DNA from: Amycolatopsis thermoflava N1165 | GTDB taxonomy: Bacteria > Actinomycetota > Actinomycetes > Mycobacteriales > Pseudonocardiaceae | NCBI RefSeq assembly: GCF_000473265.1 | Contig: NZ_KI421511.1 | Span: forward strand, 2,221,731 to 2,285,730 | Direction: 5' to 3' | DNA length: 64,000 nt | In this document: positions 53,484 to 61,397 of the stretch, piece by piece | Layout: each line of letters begins with the position of its first letter | Numbering within the stretch: position 1 is the stretch's first letter | Notes under the pieces: generated by a model | Seen by the model: the letters and a program-made list of their open reading frames with translations, nothing else | The model's database searches: none | Told to the model about the DNA's origin: nothing | Translations under genes and position numbers: made by a program

Positions 53484-54193
53484 CACACTGCTCCTCCGGT
53501 CAGGGCCGGCACCAGGTGCCGGACACGGACATCGATCTCCGCGGCCGTCGCGCGGAAACCCTCGTACCCCTCGGGCTCGGGAATGCTCCAGTGCGCCCGC
53601 CGCGCCCCCAGCTCCGGGCAGACCTCCCGGGCCTTGTCGCACAACGTGATCACGTGGTCGAACCGGCGCCGCGTCATCGTGCGGACGTCGCGGGGCCTCC
53701 CCGAAACCGCCACGCCCAGCTCGCGCATCACGCGCACGGCGGACGGGTGCAGGCGCTCCGCCGGCCGCACCCCGGCGCTCGCCGCCCGCACGCGCCCCTC
53801 GGTGTGGTGCCGCAGCAGCGCCTCGGCCATCGGCGACCGCACGCTGTTCCCGGTGCACACGAACAACACGGCGATCCCCCGCCGCACCGGCACCACGCCC
53901 TGGCCCAGCGACGGGTGCAGCGCGGCGCCCGCCGCCGCCAGCCCGTCCCCGCACCGGCGCAGGTCGAGGTGGTAGTAGCTGTCCCGGCCGTCGAACGTGC
54001 TGCGCGCCGCGGTCACCAGGCCGGCCTCGCGCAGCAGCCGCAGGTGGTAGGACACCAGGTTCTGCGGCTCACCGGTCAGCGCGACCAGTTCGCGGACGCG
54101 CAGGTCGCCGCCCGCGAGCAGGCCGAGCAGCTGCCACCGCAGCGGGTGGGCGGCGAGCCGGACGAAATCCGGGACCATCTCCCCATGGTGCAT
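53483..54193 (-). CDS. ArsR-ArsC fusion regulator/phosphatase-like protein
   Basis: 236 residues in two parts: ArsR winged helix (about 10-85, FVRLAAHPLRWQLLGLLAGGD, NLVSYHLRLLREAGLV) and a low-molecular-weight phosphatase/arsenate reductase domain (~107-230) with active-site CTGNSVR (Cys113-Arg119). It may sense and reduce arsenate, or be a phosphatase-type regulator. Start ATG 54193 has AAGG seven bases before; ATGs at 54178 and 54211 are alternatives. No arsenic exporter is nearby. Follows the epoxide hydrolase by 17 bases. Confidence 0.9.
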   Translation of the reverse strand: MHHGEMVPDFVRLAAHPLRWQLLGLLAGGDLRVRELVALTGEPQNLVSYHLRLLREAGLVTAARSTFDGRDSYYHLDLRRCGDGLAAAGAALHPSLGQGVVPVRRGIAVLFVCTGNSVRSPMAEALLRHHTEGRVRAASAGVRPAERLHPSAVRVMRELGVAVSGRPRDVRTMTRRRFDHVITLCDKAREVCPELGARRAHWSIPEPEGYEGFRATAAEIDVRVRHLVPALTGGAV

Positions 54194-54207
54194 CAAACTG
54201 CCTTGAT
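54192..54207. promoter_or_regulatory. ArsR-type operator at the fusion gene start
   Basis: ATCAAACTGCCTTGAT is the ATCAA-N6-TTGAT core bound by ArsR/SmtB proteins. A second palindrome CTTGATACATCAAG (54202-54215) overlaps it. It sits between the epoxide hydrolase and ArsR-ArsC genes, so the last two genes can also be expressed on their own, autoregulated. Confidence 0.75.
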
Positions 54208-54210
54208 ACA

Positions 54211-55098
54211 TCAAGCCGGTTTGACGAGTACCGCCCGCTCGATCTCCGCCGCCAGCAACGACGGCGCCTCCAGGTCCACGAAATGCCCGATGCCCTCCAG
54301 CGGCCGCCACTCCACGTCGCAGCCCGCGTCGCGGAAGCTGTCCCGCGCCACGGCCGACGGCAGCGCCTCGTCCTCCAGCCCCCACACCAGCGTCACCGGC
54401 ACCGGGATCGGGCGGTCGTAGGTGGCGTACAGCCGCGCGCGGGACAGCGGGAACACCAGCGTCGCGAGGATCGCGCGGTAGTAGTCGATCGGCGGGCCCA
54501 GATCGGCGGCCGACCGGAACCGGCCGACCAGCTCGTCCACCAGCGCCCGGTCCATCCGGCCCCGCGAGCCCTCCCGCAGCGTGAACGACAGCCGCAGCCC
54601 GGCGCGGCCCAGCCGGGTCGTCAGCAGGAACTCCGGCGCGAACGGCACCTGGAACGGCAGCACCCACGGGATCCGCAGCGGTTGCAGCTCCCGGAACGTC
54701 AGCGCGGCCCGCACCAGCGTGCGCGGGTGGGTGCAGTTCACCACGACCAGCCGGCTGATCACCGGCCCGAACCGGTGCGCGAAGATCCATCCCAGCGCGC
54801 CGCCCCAATCGTGCGCCACCAGCGCGGGCCGGTCCAGCCCGAGCGCCTCGATGAGCAGCCGGACGTCGTCGGTGAGCGTGAACACGTCGTAGCCCCGCCG
54901 TGGCCGGTCGCTGCACGGGTAGCCGCGCAGGTCCGGCGCGTACACCCGCAGGCCGTCCAAGGCAGCCATCGTGGGCCGCCACCCGGCCGCGCCCTCCGGG
55001 AACCCGTGCAGCAGCAACACCGGCGGGGCGTCGCGCGGGCCGTCGGCCAGCACGTGGAAGTCCAGCCCGTTCGCGGCGACCCGCAGGTGCTCAACCAC
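54211..55098 (-). CDS. Alpha/beta hydrolase of the soluble epoxide hydrolase type
   Basis: 295 residues. Oxyanion HGFPEG (31-36), nucleophile Asp97 in AHDWGG, acid in GLEDEALP (~255) and catalytic His in GIGHFVDLEAP (~271). HDWGG with Asp nucleophile marks epoxide hydrolases and dehalogenases, not esterases; lid tyrosines are plausible in DYYRAI. Such enzymes open fatty-acid epoxides to diols, which would suit the peroxidase genes upstream. GTG 55098 lies eight bases inside the catalase-like gene, so it is tightly coupled to it. Confidence 0.88.
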   Translation of the reverse strand: MVEHLRVAANGLDFHVLADGPRDAPPVLLLHGFPEGAAGWRPTMAALDGLRVYAPDLRGYPCSDRPRRGYDVFTLTDDVRLLIEALGLDRPALVAHDWGGALGWIFAHRFGPVISRLVVVNCTHPRTLVRAALTFRELQPLRIPWVLPFQVPFAPEFLLTTRLGRAGLRLSFTLREGSRGRMDRALVDELVGRFRSAADLGPPIDYYRAILATLVFPLSRARLYATYDRPIPVPVTLVWGLEDEALPSAVARDSFRDAGCDVEWRPLEGIGHFVDLEAPSLLAAEIERAVLVKPA

Positions 55099-56275
55099 GG
55101 CCGTCCTCCGGGAAGAACCGCTCCGCGCCCGGTTCCACGTGCTTGACCGCGTTCATGTCCTGCCGCAGCCGGGACAGCTGCTGGTAGACCTCCCGCCGGG
55201 CCCGGTTCTGGCTGCCCAGCGGCCGGTGCTCGGCGATGGTGTGCCACGGGTTGATCGACAGGCTGTCCGCCCGGGCGCGCTGCTCTGCCGGGTCGAGTTC
55301 CTGCCGGTCCAGTACCAGTGTCGCGACCCGCACCGGCGGCGACAGCCGCTCCGGCCACACGATCGAGGCGTCCTCGACCGGCATCCGCCGCGGCTCGGTC
55401 TGCACCTGCAGGCACAGGTCGAACCCGGCCTGGCGCTGCGCGAGCGTGGCCCGCAGCGCCTCGGACAGGTAGTCGTCGGACGGGTTCCACGGCGCCCGCC
55501 CGCGCGCGCCCCGCGGCACGAACCGGTACTGCATCGCCCGGCCCCGGCCGAGCAGGTACGCCGCGCAGCTCCAGTACGGCGTGTCCAGCGGGCTGCTGTG
55601 CGTGCGGGCGTAGAGCCCCTGCATCACCAGGTCGGCGAGGTGGCTGTCCCGCGGGTTCACGAAGTACCACAGCGGCGAGTCGTTCCCGATCTGCCGCTGC
55701 AGCTTCGCGTTCTCCACCACGTCCGGGGTGGTGAACGTCGGCGCGCTGATGCCGGTGAGGTCCAGCGTGTGCCGCTCGTCGTCGAGCAGCTTCGGCCCCG
55801 GCACCCCGACGAGCTTGACGCCGATGCTGAGCACCCCGTTGTCCTTCAGGTCCGGCGGGGCGAACGGCCCGGGGCCGGCGAAGCGTACCCAGGCCGGGTA
55901 GGTCGCCGGGCGCGCGAACAGCCCGTGCCGCACCGGGAACGGCAGATCGTCGTGGATCCGCAGGGAGCCGCGCACCACGCCGTAGGTCTTCGTGTTGCCC
56001 GCCCGCAGCGCGTGCCCGTGCGTGTAGTGCCGGTGCAGGAACCGGCTCATCAGGTCGACGATCTCGTCGGTGGCGGCGGCCTCCCCGGGCAGCGGCGTCT
56101 CCTCGGCGGGCACCGGCGAGCCGGGCACCCGGCTACGGACCAGCGCGGCCTGCACGAGCGCCTGGACCGGCGGCCGGACCACGGCGTCGAAGGCGGGCCG
56201 GACCCACGGGTCGACCCGCCGCTCCGCCGCGACCAGCCCGAGCACCGCGTCGTTGAGCAGTTTCAGCCAGTTCAT
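55091..56275 (-). CDS. Catalase-fold haem protein (y4iL-like)
   Basis: 394 residues, shorter than true catalases. THGHALRAGNTKTYGVVRG (residues 85-103) corresponds to the distal His loop, IGNDSPLWYFVNPRD (196-210) to the catalase Asn segment, DTPYWSCAAYLLGRGRAM to the wall of the pocket, and RREVY (R...Y spacing as in R354-Y358 of catalase) offers the proximal Tyr ligand. No NADPH or C-terminal flavodoxin domain. Related minicatalases act on organic hydroperoxides; catalase-fold allene oxide synthases rearrange fatty-acid hydroperoxides. Its ATG shares a base with the DyP stop. Confidence 0.85.
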   Translation of the reverse strand: MNWLKLLNDAVLGLVAAERRVDPWVRPAFDAVVRPPVQALVQAALVRSRVPGSPVPAEETPLPGEAAATDEIVDLMSRFLHRHYTHGHALRAGNTKTYGVVRGSLRIHDDLPFPVRHGLFARPATYPAWVRFAGPGPFAPPDLKDNGVLSIGVKLVGVPGPKLLDDERHTLDLTGISAPTFTTPDVVENAKLQRQIGNDSPLWYFVNPRDSHLADLVMQGLYARTHSSPLDTPYWSCAAYLLGRGRAMQYRFVPRGARGRAPWNPSDDYLSEALRATLAQRQAGFDLCLQVQTEPRRMPVEDASIVWPERLSPPVRVATLVLDRQELDPAEQRARADSLSINPWHTIAEHRPLGSQNRARREVYQQLSRLRQDMNAVKHVEPGAERFFPEDGRG

Positions 56276-57618
56276 CACGCCGCCAGGTACCGCAGTGCCG
56301 CCACGCCGGGCAGGAAGAAGTACGCGCCGCCACGGACCTGCACGAAGGACGGCAACCCGCTGTGCCGCCGCCGCACCGGGGTGGCCTGCTCGGTGAACAG
56401 GGCGCCCCGCCCGTTCTTCGGCGCGACCAGCGGGTCGGCGTCGTCGTGCAGGCCGTTGAACACCGGGCTGTTGATCCAGGTGTGCTGCACGAACTCGTAC
56501 TGCCGGGCCAGGTTGGCGCTCAGGCACAGGAAGTGCAGCCCGCGTTCGTCCGGGCCGGAACCGTCCGCGCCGGCGATCGTGTAGCTGCGGCCGCGGCGCA
56601 GCAGCCGGTGCCGGTTGTTGACCGCCACCGACTTCGCCGAGCCCGGGTCGGGGTCGAGCGAGTCGCGTGGGTTCGCGCGGCGCACGTGCGCGCCCAGCGG
56701 GCAGGACAGGCCGTGCGGATCTTCGGCGTGGTAGGCGAAGTCCTGTTCGGCGAGCGCGGGTTCGTCCCGCTCCGGGGCGAGGACGAGCGGCGCGCCGCTG
56801 GGCCACCGGCCCACCATCTTGGCCGCGAGCCGCCGGGCGGGCTGCTCGCCGCCCGCCCGCTCGCGCAGGTGCGCCCAGAACCCGTCGACGTCCTGGCGGA
56901 GCTGGCGGAACACCAGGTAGCTGCTGTTGCGGCCGAGGTCGGCGGCGCCGTCGGCGGTGCGCGGCAGCAGGCCGCGCGGATCGGCGTCGGCGGGCAACAG
57001 CGGCCGTTCGGTGAGCCGCCCGTAGGCGTTGGGGTAGCCGAGGACGAACTCGCCCAGCTCGACGTCGCCGGGCGCGGCCTCCTCCCCCAGGCCGGACAGC
57101 TTCGGCTGGGACAGGCCGTCGCGGAAGCCGAACGGCTCGGTCGGGGTGAGCGCGTCGGTGGGCAGCGCGACGGTCAGGGACAGTCCCTCGCTCTCCCGCT
57201 TGATCTGGGCTGCGCGCCGCCGCAGCGCGGTCGCGGTCGCCGCGTACACCAGGACCAGCACGTGCACCGGCGTGGTGGACGGCCCGCCCCACGCCCACCG
57301 CCGCGGGTCGGCGTCGCCGGAGTCGCCGAGCAGGCGGCTGCGGTGCTCGGTGGTCATGCCCTCGGCGAAGGGCGCCGAGAACGAGTCGGCGACCGCCGCG
57401 GGGACGCCGAGCGCGCGCATCCCGGCGGCGGTGAGGGCCACGTTGACCGCGGTCTCGGCCGGCTTGGCCGCCGCCGTGGACACCTGGCCCGCCAGGTTCC
57501 GCAGCGCCGCGCGGGCCGCCCGTTCGTCGGTGACGGCGAACAGCAGGAACGTGGCGTGCCGCAGCCCGCCGTAGCCGCGGACGAGCAGGCCCTGGGTGTC
57601 GCTGAAGTCGAGGGTCAT
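56275..57618 (-). CDS. DyP-type haem peroxidase
   Basis: 447 residues, double ferredoxin-like fold. GFRDG motif with Asp167, proximal haem His311 in CPLGAHVRRANPRDS, distal Arg in RHRLLRRGRSYT, and the C-terminal GGAYFFLPG. Length puts it with the larger C/D-type enzymes; no Tat signal, so it is intracellular and no encapsulin gene is near. Oxidises dyes, phenols or, in this setting, perhaps lipid hydroperoxides. Ten bases downstream of the 564-residue protein gene and one-base overlap with the catalase-like gene. Confidence 0.93.
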   Translation of the reverse strand: MTLDFSDTQGLLVRGYGGLRHATFLLFAVTDERAARAALRNLAGQVSTAAAKPAETAVNVALTAAGMRALGVPAAVADSFSAPFAEGMTTEHRSRLLGDSGDADPRRWAWGGPSTTPVHVLVLVYAATATALRRRAAQIKRESEGLSLTVALPTDALTPTEPFGFRDGLSQPKLSGLGEEAAPGDVELGEFVLGYPNAYGRLTERPLLPADADPRGLLPRTADGAADLGRNSSYLVFRQLRQDVDGFWAHLRERAGGEQPARRLAAKMVGRWPSGAPLVLAPERDEPALAEQDFAYHAEDPHGLSCPLGAHVRRANPRDSLDPDPGSAKSVAVNNRHRLLRRGRSYTIAGADGSGPDERGLHFLCLSANLARQYEFVQHTWINSPVFNGLHDDADPLVAPKNGRGALFTEQATPVRRRHSGLPSFVQVRGGAYFFLPGVAALRYLAA

Positions 57619-57628
57619 CACCGGCACC

Positions 57629-59323
57629 TCACAGCAGGGCCAGCCAGGACCGCGCCGCATCCGCGTCGAGGTCGCGGGTGAGACCGTCCCGGAGGGCGGA
57701 GTTGTCGTCGATGTTGCGGGCCGACAGGTCGCCGTAGGCGGAGTACCAGACGGCGGGCAGCTGGTGGGCGCGCAGGTAGGACTTGAAGGCCTGCTCGTCC
57801 CGGGCCCCGCCCCACAGCAGCCACCGCGTGCGCGGGTAGCCGACGCCGTTGCTGAACACCGCGTTGAGCCCGGCGGACAGCTTGTCGATGAAGTCGTCCA
57901 TGTAGCTTTCCAGGCTGCCGTCGTAGTTGCTGGCGAAGACGAGCCTGCGGCCGCCGTCGAGGTAGACCCACCGGGCGAAGTGGATGGTCCGCACCCCGGC
58001 CAGGTTGTCGGTGGCGTAGACGTGCCGGTTGAACCAGTCCAGTCCGAACAGGACGGTGCGCAGGGTGAAGTGCCGCACCGGTCCCGGTTTGACGTAGCCG
58101 GTGGCGGTGAACGGGTTCTGCACCCGGGTGTCCTCCTGCTGCGTCAGCTCGGCGAGCCGCTCCCGGGACACGGTCGCGTGTTCGGGCTCGTCGCGCAGCT
58201 CCTTGAGGCGGATCAGCGCGGCGAGCGCCGGGACGGCCGGCAGCAGCAGCGGCGCGACCGCGGGGACCGCGACCAGGTGCGCGGCCTCGCGCAGGCGGTG
58301 CCCCACCGCGGTGGGGGCCGCGGGCCGCAGCGCCCAGGACAGGTCCGGCTGCTGCGCGACGAAGTCCCGGATCGCGCGGTGCACCGCCACCTCGCCGGTG
58401 CCCGTCCACTCCGGTTTCTCGTCGAGGAACTGCTCGATGCGTTCCCGCAGCCTCGCCTCGTCCCGGATCCGCGCGAGGCTCCGCCCGGCGCGGTGCACGT
58501 ACGTCGCGACGGGCGGGATCTCGTGGTCGCGCAGCCACCGCACCCGGCCGCCCGCGGTGCGGGTTTCCGGGTACTCCTCGCACAACCCGAGCAACGCGGA
58601 CAGCGCGTCGCCGCGGGCGGCGGCGAGGTCGTGCAGGTGGGCCAGCACGGGCGTGTCCAGCTCGGCCATGTAGACCAGCGACTCGCGGCCGTCACCGTCG
58701 GGCGGGAGCACGAACACCCGCGCGAAGTGCACCCCGGCCATGTCGCGGAACGGGCCGCCGTCGGAGTCGACGCCCTTGCGCAGCTCGTCCAGCAGTCCGG
58801 GCACGTCGCCCTCGTGGCCCTGCCGCAGCGGCGCCCGGATGGTGAGCGGGACCTGGTGCGGCGACGGGCGGGCCGCGGCGCCGGTGCCGGGCCTGCGCAG
58901 CAGGAACCAGCCGACCCGGCGCCGCCACAGCCACACCACGCCGAGGTAGAGGTCCTTGGCCACCAGCCGGATCTCGTCCCGCACCCCGCGGGCCACCAGC
59001 GAGGTCTTGGAGTAGTCGATGACGACGCACTCCCGGCCGTCCACCCAGCTGTGCCCGGGCGCGACGGCCGCCTTGATCGCGGTCACGCCGACCGGGCCGA
59101 TGCGGTTCGCCAGGGTCCGGCCCGCGGGGTCGAAGACCTTGCCGCGCCAGGCCACCGACCGGGCGAGGGAGGCGACCAGCCGGTTCACCGGCGTGCCCGG
59201 CGCGAGCACCGCGGTGCCGTCCATCGGGCCGTGCGGCACCTCGCCGGGCGGGCTGGCCCGGAACAGCCGGTCCAGCTCGTCGTGGCTCGCGCGCAGCAGC
59301 GCGGCCTCGTCCACGACGGTCAT
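57629..59323 (-). CDS. Undescribed 564-residue protein of the peroxidase cluster
   Basis: I do not recognise a named family. Residues ~20-150 (GKVFDPAGRTLANRIGPV, CVVIDYSKTSLVARGVRDEI, DLYLGVVWLWRRRVGWFLL) resemble a small lipocalin-like barrel domain seen in some actinobacterial lipid proteins. The remainder has two ferredoxin-like halves (VHFARVFVLPPDGDGRESLVYMAEL and RTIHFARWVYLDGGRRLVFAS) of the kind found in DyP peroxidases, joined by a helical part with a hydrophobic stretch LVAVPAVAPLLLPAVPALAAL (~350-372) that may insert in a membrane. No haem ligand was identified. ATG overlaps the dioxygenase stop (ATGA). Possibly a substrate carrier or partner of the haem enzymes. Confidence 0.8.
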   Translation of the reverse strand: MTVVDEAALLRASHDELDRLFRASPPGEVPHGPMDGTAVLAPGTPVNRLVASLARSVAWRGKVFDPAGRTLANRIGPVGVTAIKAAVAPGHSWVDGRECVVIDYSKTSLVARGVRDEIRLVAKDLYLGVVWLWRRRVGWFLLRRPGTGAAARPSPHQVPLTIRAPLRQGHEGDVPGLLDELRKGVDSDGGPFRDMAGVHFARVFVLPPDGDGRESLVYMAELDTPVLAHLHDLAAARGDALSALLGLCEEYPETRTAGGRVRWLRDHEIPPVATYVHRAGRSLARIRDEARLRERIEQFLDEKPEWTGTGEVAVHRAIRDFVAQQPDLSWALRPAAPTAVGHRLREAAHLVAVPAVAPLLLPAVPALAALIRLKELRDEPEHATVSRERLAELTQQEDTRVQNPFTATGYVKPGPVRHFTLRTVLFGLDWFNRHVYATDNLAGVRTIHFARWVYLDGGRRLVFASNYDGSLESYMDDFIDKLSAGLNAVFSNGVGYPRTRWLLWGGARDEQAFKSYLRAHQLPAVWYSAYGDLSARNIDDNSALRDGLTRDLDADAARSWLALL

Positions 59324-61140
59324 GTCCGCACCTCCCACGCGGCGAACGCGTTGTCCACCGTCGCGAGCACCGGCCGCAGGCCCGGGTAGTGCCGGGTGAG
59401 GACGGTGGCCATCGAGTTGTCCCGGATCCACGCCAGCCCGGCCTCGGAGTAGACCTGGGGCGTGTAGTACTCGGTGAAGAACCGGTCGCTGTTGAGCCGC
59501 CGCGAGGCCATCAGGACGAAGATGCGGAACGCCGTGTCGCTGAACGCGAAGCCCTCCGGGCGGCGCTCGGCGAACATGCCGACCGTGAGGTCGACCTGCT
59601 CGATGTCCCCGTCGTAGGCGCGGCGGATCTCCTCGGCCCACTCCGGGTCGGCGGTCAGGTCGCGGAAGTCCCGCGCCGGCGGCAGGTGCAGCAGGCGGCG
59701 GAACTCGTTGTACCGCGGCACGCCGAGCTCCCGCGAGCGCAGGATGTCGGTGGCCGCCAGGTCCTGCAGGTGCCCGTCCGGGCGCTGGAACTGCTGCAGG
59801 TGCTTGGGGAAGTTGTGCAGCGTGACCAGGCCCGGCGGCAGGGTGCCGAAGGAGTACAGCAGGTCGGTCATCGCGATGCTGTTGAGGACCTTGAGCGCGT
59901 TGGCGCCGGCGATGTCGGGGAACTCGCAGTCCAGGATCGTGGCGTCGTCGCCGGCGGAGCGCAGGCTCCAGGTGTCGCGCACCAGCGGGTGCATCCGGTA
60001 CACCGCGACGAACTCCTCGGTCAGCGCGAACGGCACCCCGTAGTGGTCGGTCGCGCCGCCCGGGATCCCGCTGACCACCTCGCTGCCGCTGATGCGGCCG
60101 AACAGCCGGTGCACCCGCTCCCCCGCCAGCCCGAACCAGTTGGCCCGCAGCGCGGCCTTCGTGGTCGGGTGGCTGATCACCGCGGGCGTCCACTCCACGG
60201 TGTGGATCTTCGCCAGCAGCGCCGAGGTGACCAGGCGGGCGCGCTGGAACAGCTCCTCGTCCGGCCACGACGGGTACTCGGCGTGCAGCCGGTCGCAGAT
60301 CGCGTTGTGCTCCAACGTGAACAGCGTGCGCAGCATCTCGGTGCCGAGCCAGAAGCCGGGGACCAGCGCGGGATCGCGGGACGGGTCGTCGGGGATCGGC
60401 AGCAGGCCGTTGTCGAGCACCCGCAGCTTGCCCTGCTCGCCGCTGCGCAGCCAGCCCTGCTCCTCGCCGGTGACGCCGTAGATCTGCGAGCCGTCCCACC
60501 AGTGGGTGAGCACGTTGACGCGGGTCTGGGGCATCGACGCGCCCGGCGGGCGGGTCGGGTCGCCGGGCGTGCGCATGATGCGCATGGGCTTGTCCGGCCA
60601 GGTGTCGTCGTCGGCCAGCGGCACCACCCACGGGTTCTCCGTGGGGCTGGTGCCGTGGCTGAACCAGTCGCGGATCATGAACTGCAGCCACGCGGCCACC
60701 AGCGAGTTCACCGACGTGGCAGGCACGAACGTGGTGCGGGTCAGCAGTTTCCGGCTGATCTCGCGCGGGCTCGGCGTGAGCACCGAGTCCTCGGTGGCCG
60801 GGGTGATCTTGTCGAGCGGGATGTTGCGGCCGAACCGCGAGCCCGCCATGCCCATCGCGGGCTCGGTCAGGTCGTTGTGGCTGCCGTCGACGGACCGGCT
60901 CACCAGGTGGTCCGGCGTGAGCGGCGGCACCGGCGGCGTGCCCATCGCCGGCAGGCGGCTCATGTCGTGCAGGTTCTCCTGGCGCAGCCTGGTGCGCAGG
61001 CCGATCAGGTCGAGCAGGCCGAGCGGGACCGGCAGCCGGTCCCAGCCCACCACGCGGTCGACGATTCCGGTGATCATGGTGAAGGCCCGCCAGGGCAGGC
61101 TGGTGCGATATGTCCGGGTGGTGTTTTCTTGATCGGCCAT
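59320..61140 (-). CDS. Alpha-dioxygenase/cyclooxygenase-type haem peroxidase
   Basis: 606 residues of the animal-haem-peroxidase fold. FMIRDWFSH supplies the distal His162, THWWDGSQIYG (212-222) is the alpha-DOX helix motif, and VYRMHPLVRD has Tyr381 exactly three residues before proximal His384, the Tyr-x-x-His spacing of plant alpha-dioxygenases and COX enzymes. The Tyr is the fatty-acid hydrogen-abstracting residue. Length and spacing match plant alpha-DOX (about 640 residues). It should turn a fatty acid into its hydroperoxide. No signal peptide; the first 50 residues could be a membrane-contact helix. First gene of a coupled leftward run. Confidence 0.92.
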   Translation of the reverse strand: MADQENTTRTYRTSLPWRAFTMITGIVDRVVGWDRLPVPLGLLDLIGLRTRLRQENLHDMSRLPAMGTPPVPPLTPDHLVSRSVDGSHNDLTEPAMGMAGSRFGRNIPLDKITPATEDSVLTPSPREISRKLLTRTTFVPATSVNSLVAAWLQFMIRDWFSHGTSPTENPWVVPLADDDTWPDKPMRIMRTPGDPTRPPGASMPQTRVNVLTHWWDGSQIYGVTGEEQGWLRSGEQGKLRVLDNGLLPIPDDPSRDPALVPGFWLGTEMLRTLFTLEHNAICDRLHAEYPSWPDEELFQRARLVTSALLAKIHTVEWTPAVISHPTTKAALRANWFGLAGERVHRLFGRISGSEVVSGIPGGATDHYGVPFALTEEFVAVYRMHPLVRDTWSLRSAGDDATILDCEFPDIAGANALKVLNSIAMTDLLYSFGTLPPGLVTLHNFPKHLQQFQRPDGHLQDLAATDILRSRELGVPRYNEFRRLLHLPPARDFRDLTADPEWAEEIRRAYDGDIEQVDLTVGMFAERRPEGFAFSDTAFRIFVLMASRRLNSDRFFTEYYTPQVYSEAGLAWIRDNSMATVLTRHYPGLRPVLATVDNAFAAWEVRT

Positions 61141-61397
61141 CGCGGGTTCCCCCGTATTCGTCGGTTGCGCGAATGGACGTGCGAAGATCGGCGCCTTGCC
61201 TGCCAGCGTGCGTCGCGAAATGCCCAGCGTGGCACCGGATCACGCGCCCTGTCCAGTACCCGGATGGCCCAAGTGCGCGGCGCCGCTGCGGGAATTTCAC
61301 CAACACCGGCAGCCGGGCGATTGCGCATTTTCCCGGGTAGCCTGGAAAAGGCCGGAATCGAATCTCCGCGGAATTGTCCTCGCCGGAGGTGGAATTG
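61141..61397. promoter_or_regulatory. Divergent promoter region of dioxygenase and P450 genes
   Basis: 257 bases with no open reading frame of substance. It must hold the promoters of both divergent genes. A short inverted repeat ATTCG/CGAAT (61155-61173) is the only symmetry I saw; no confident operator. The two genes are therefore physically placed to be co-regulated. Confidence 0.4.

Noticed and set aside
53112..54193. ArsC fusion plus VOC as an arsenic resistance operon with ArsI
   Set aside because: The VOC protein has no cysteines, and no ArsB/Acr3 or ArsM gene is nearby.
56275..57618. DyP peroxidase as encapsulin cargo
   Set aside because: No encapsulin shell gene in the window and no typical C-terminal targeting extension seen.
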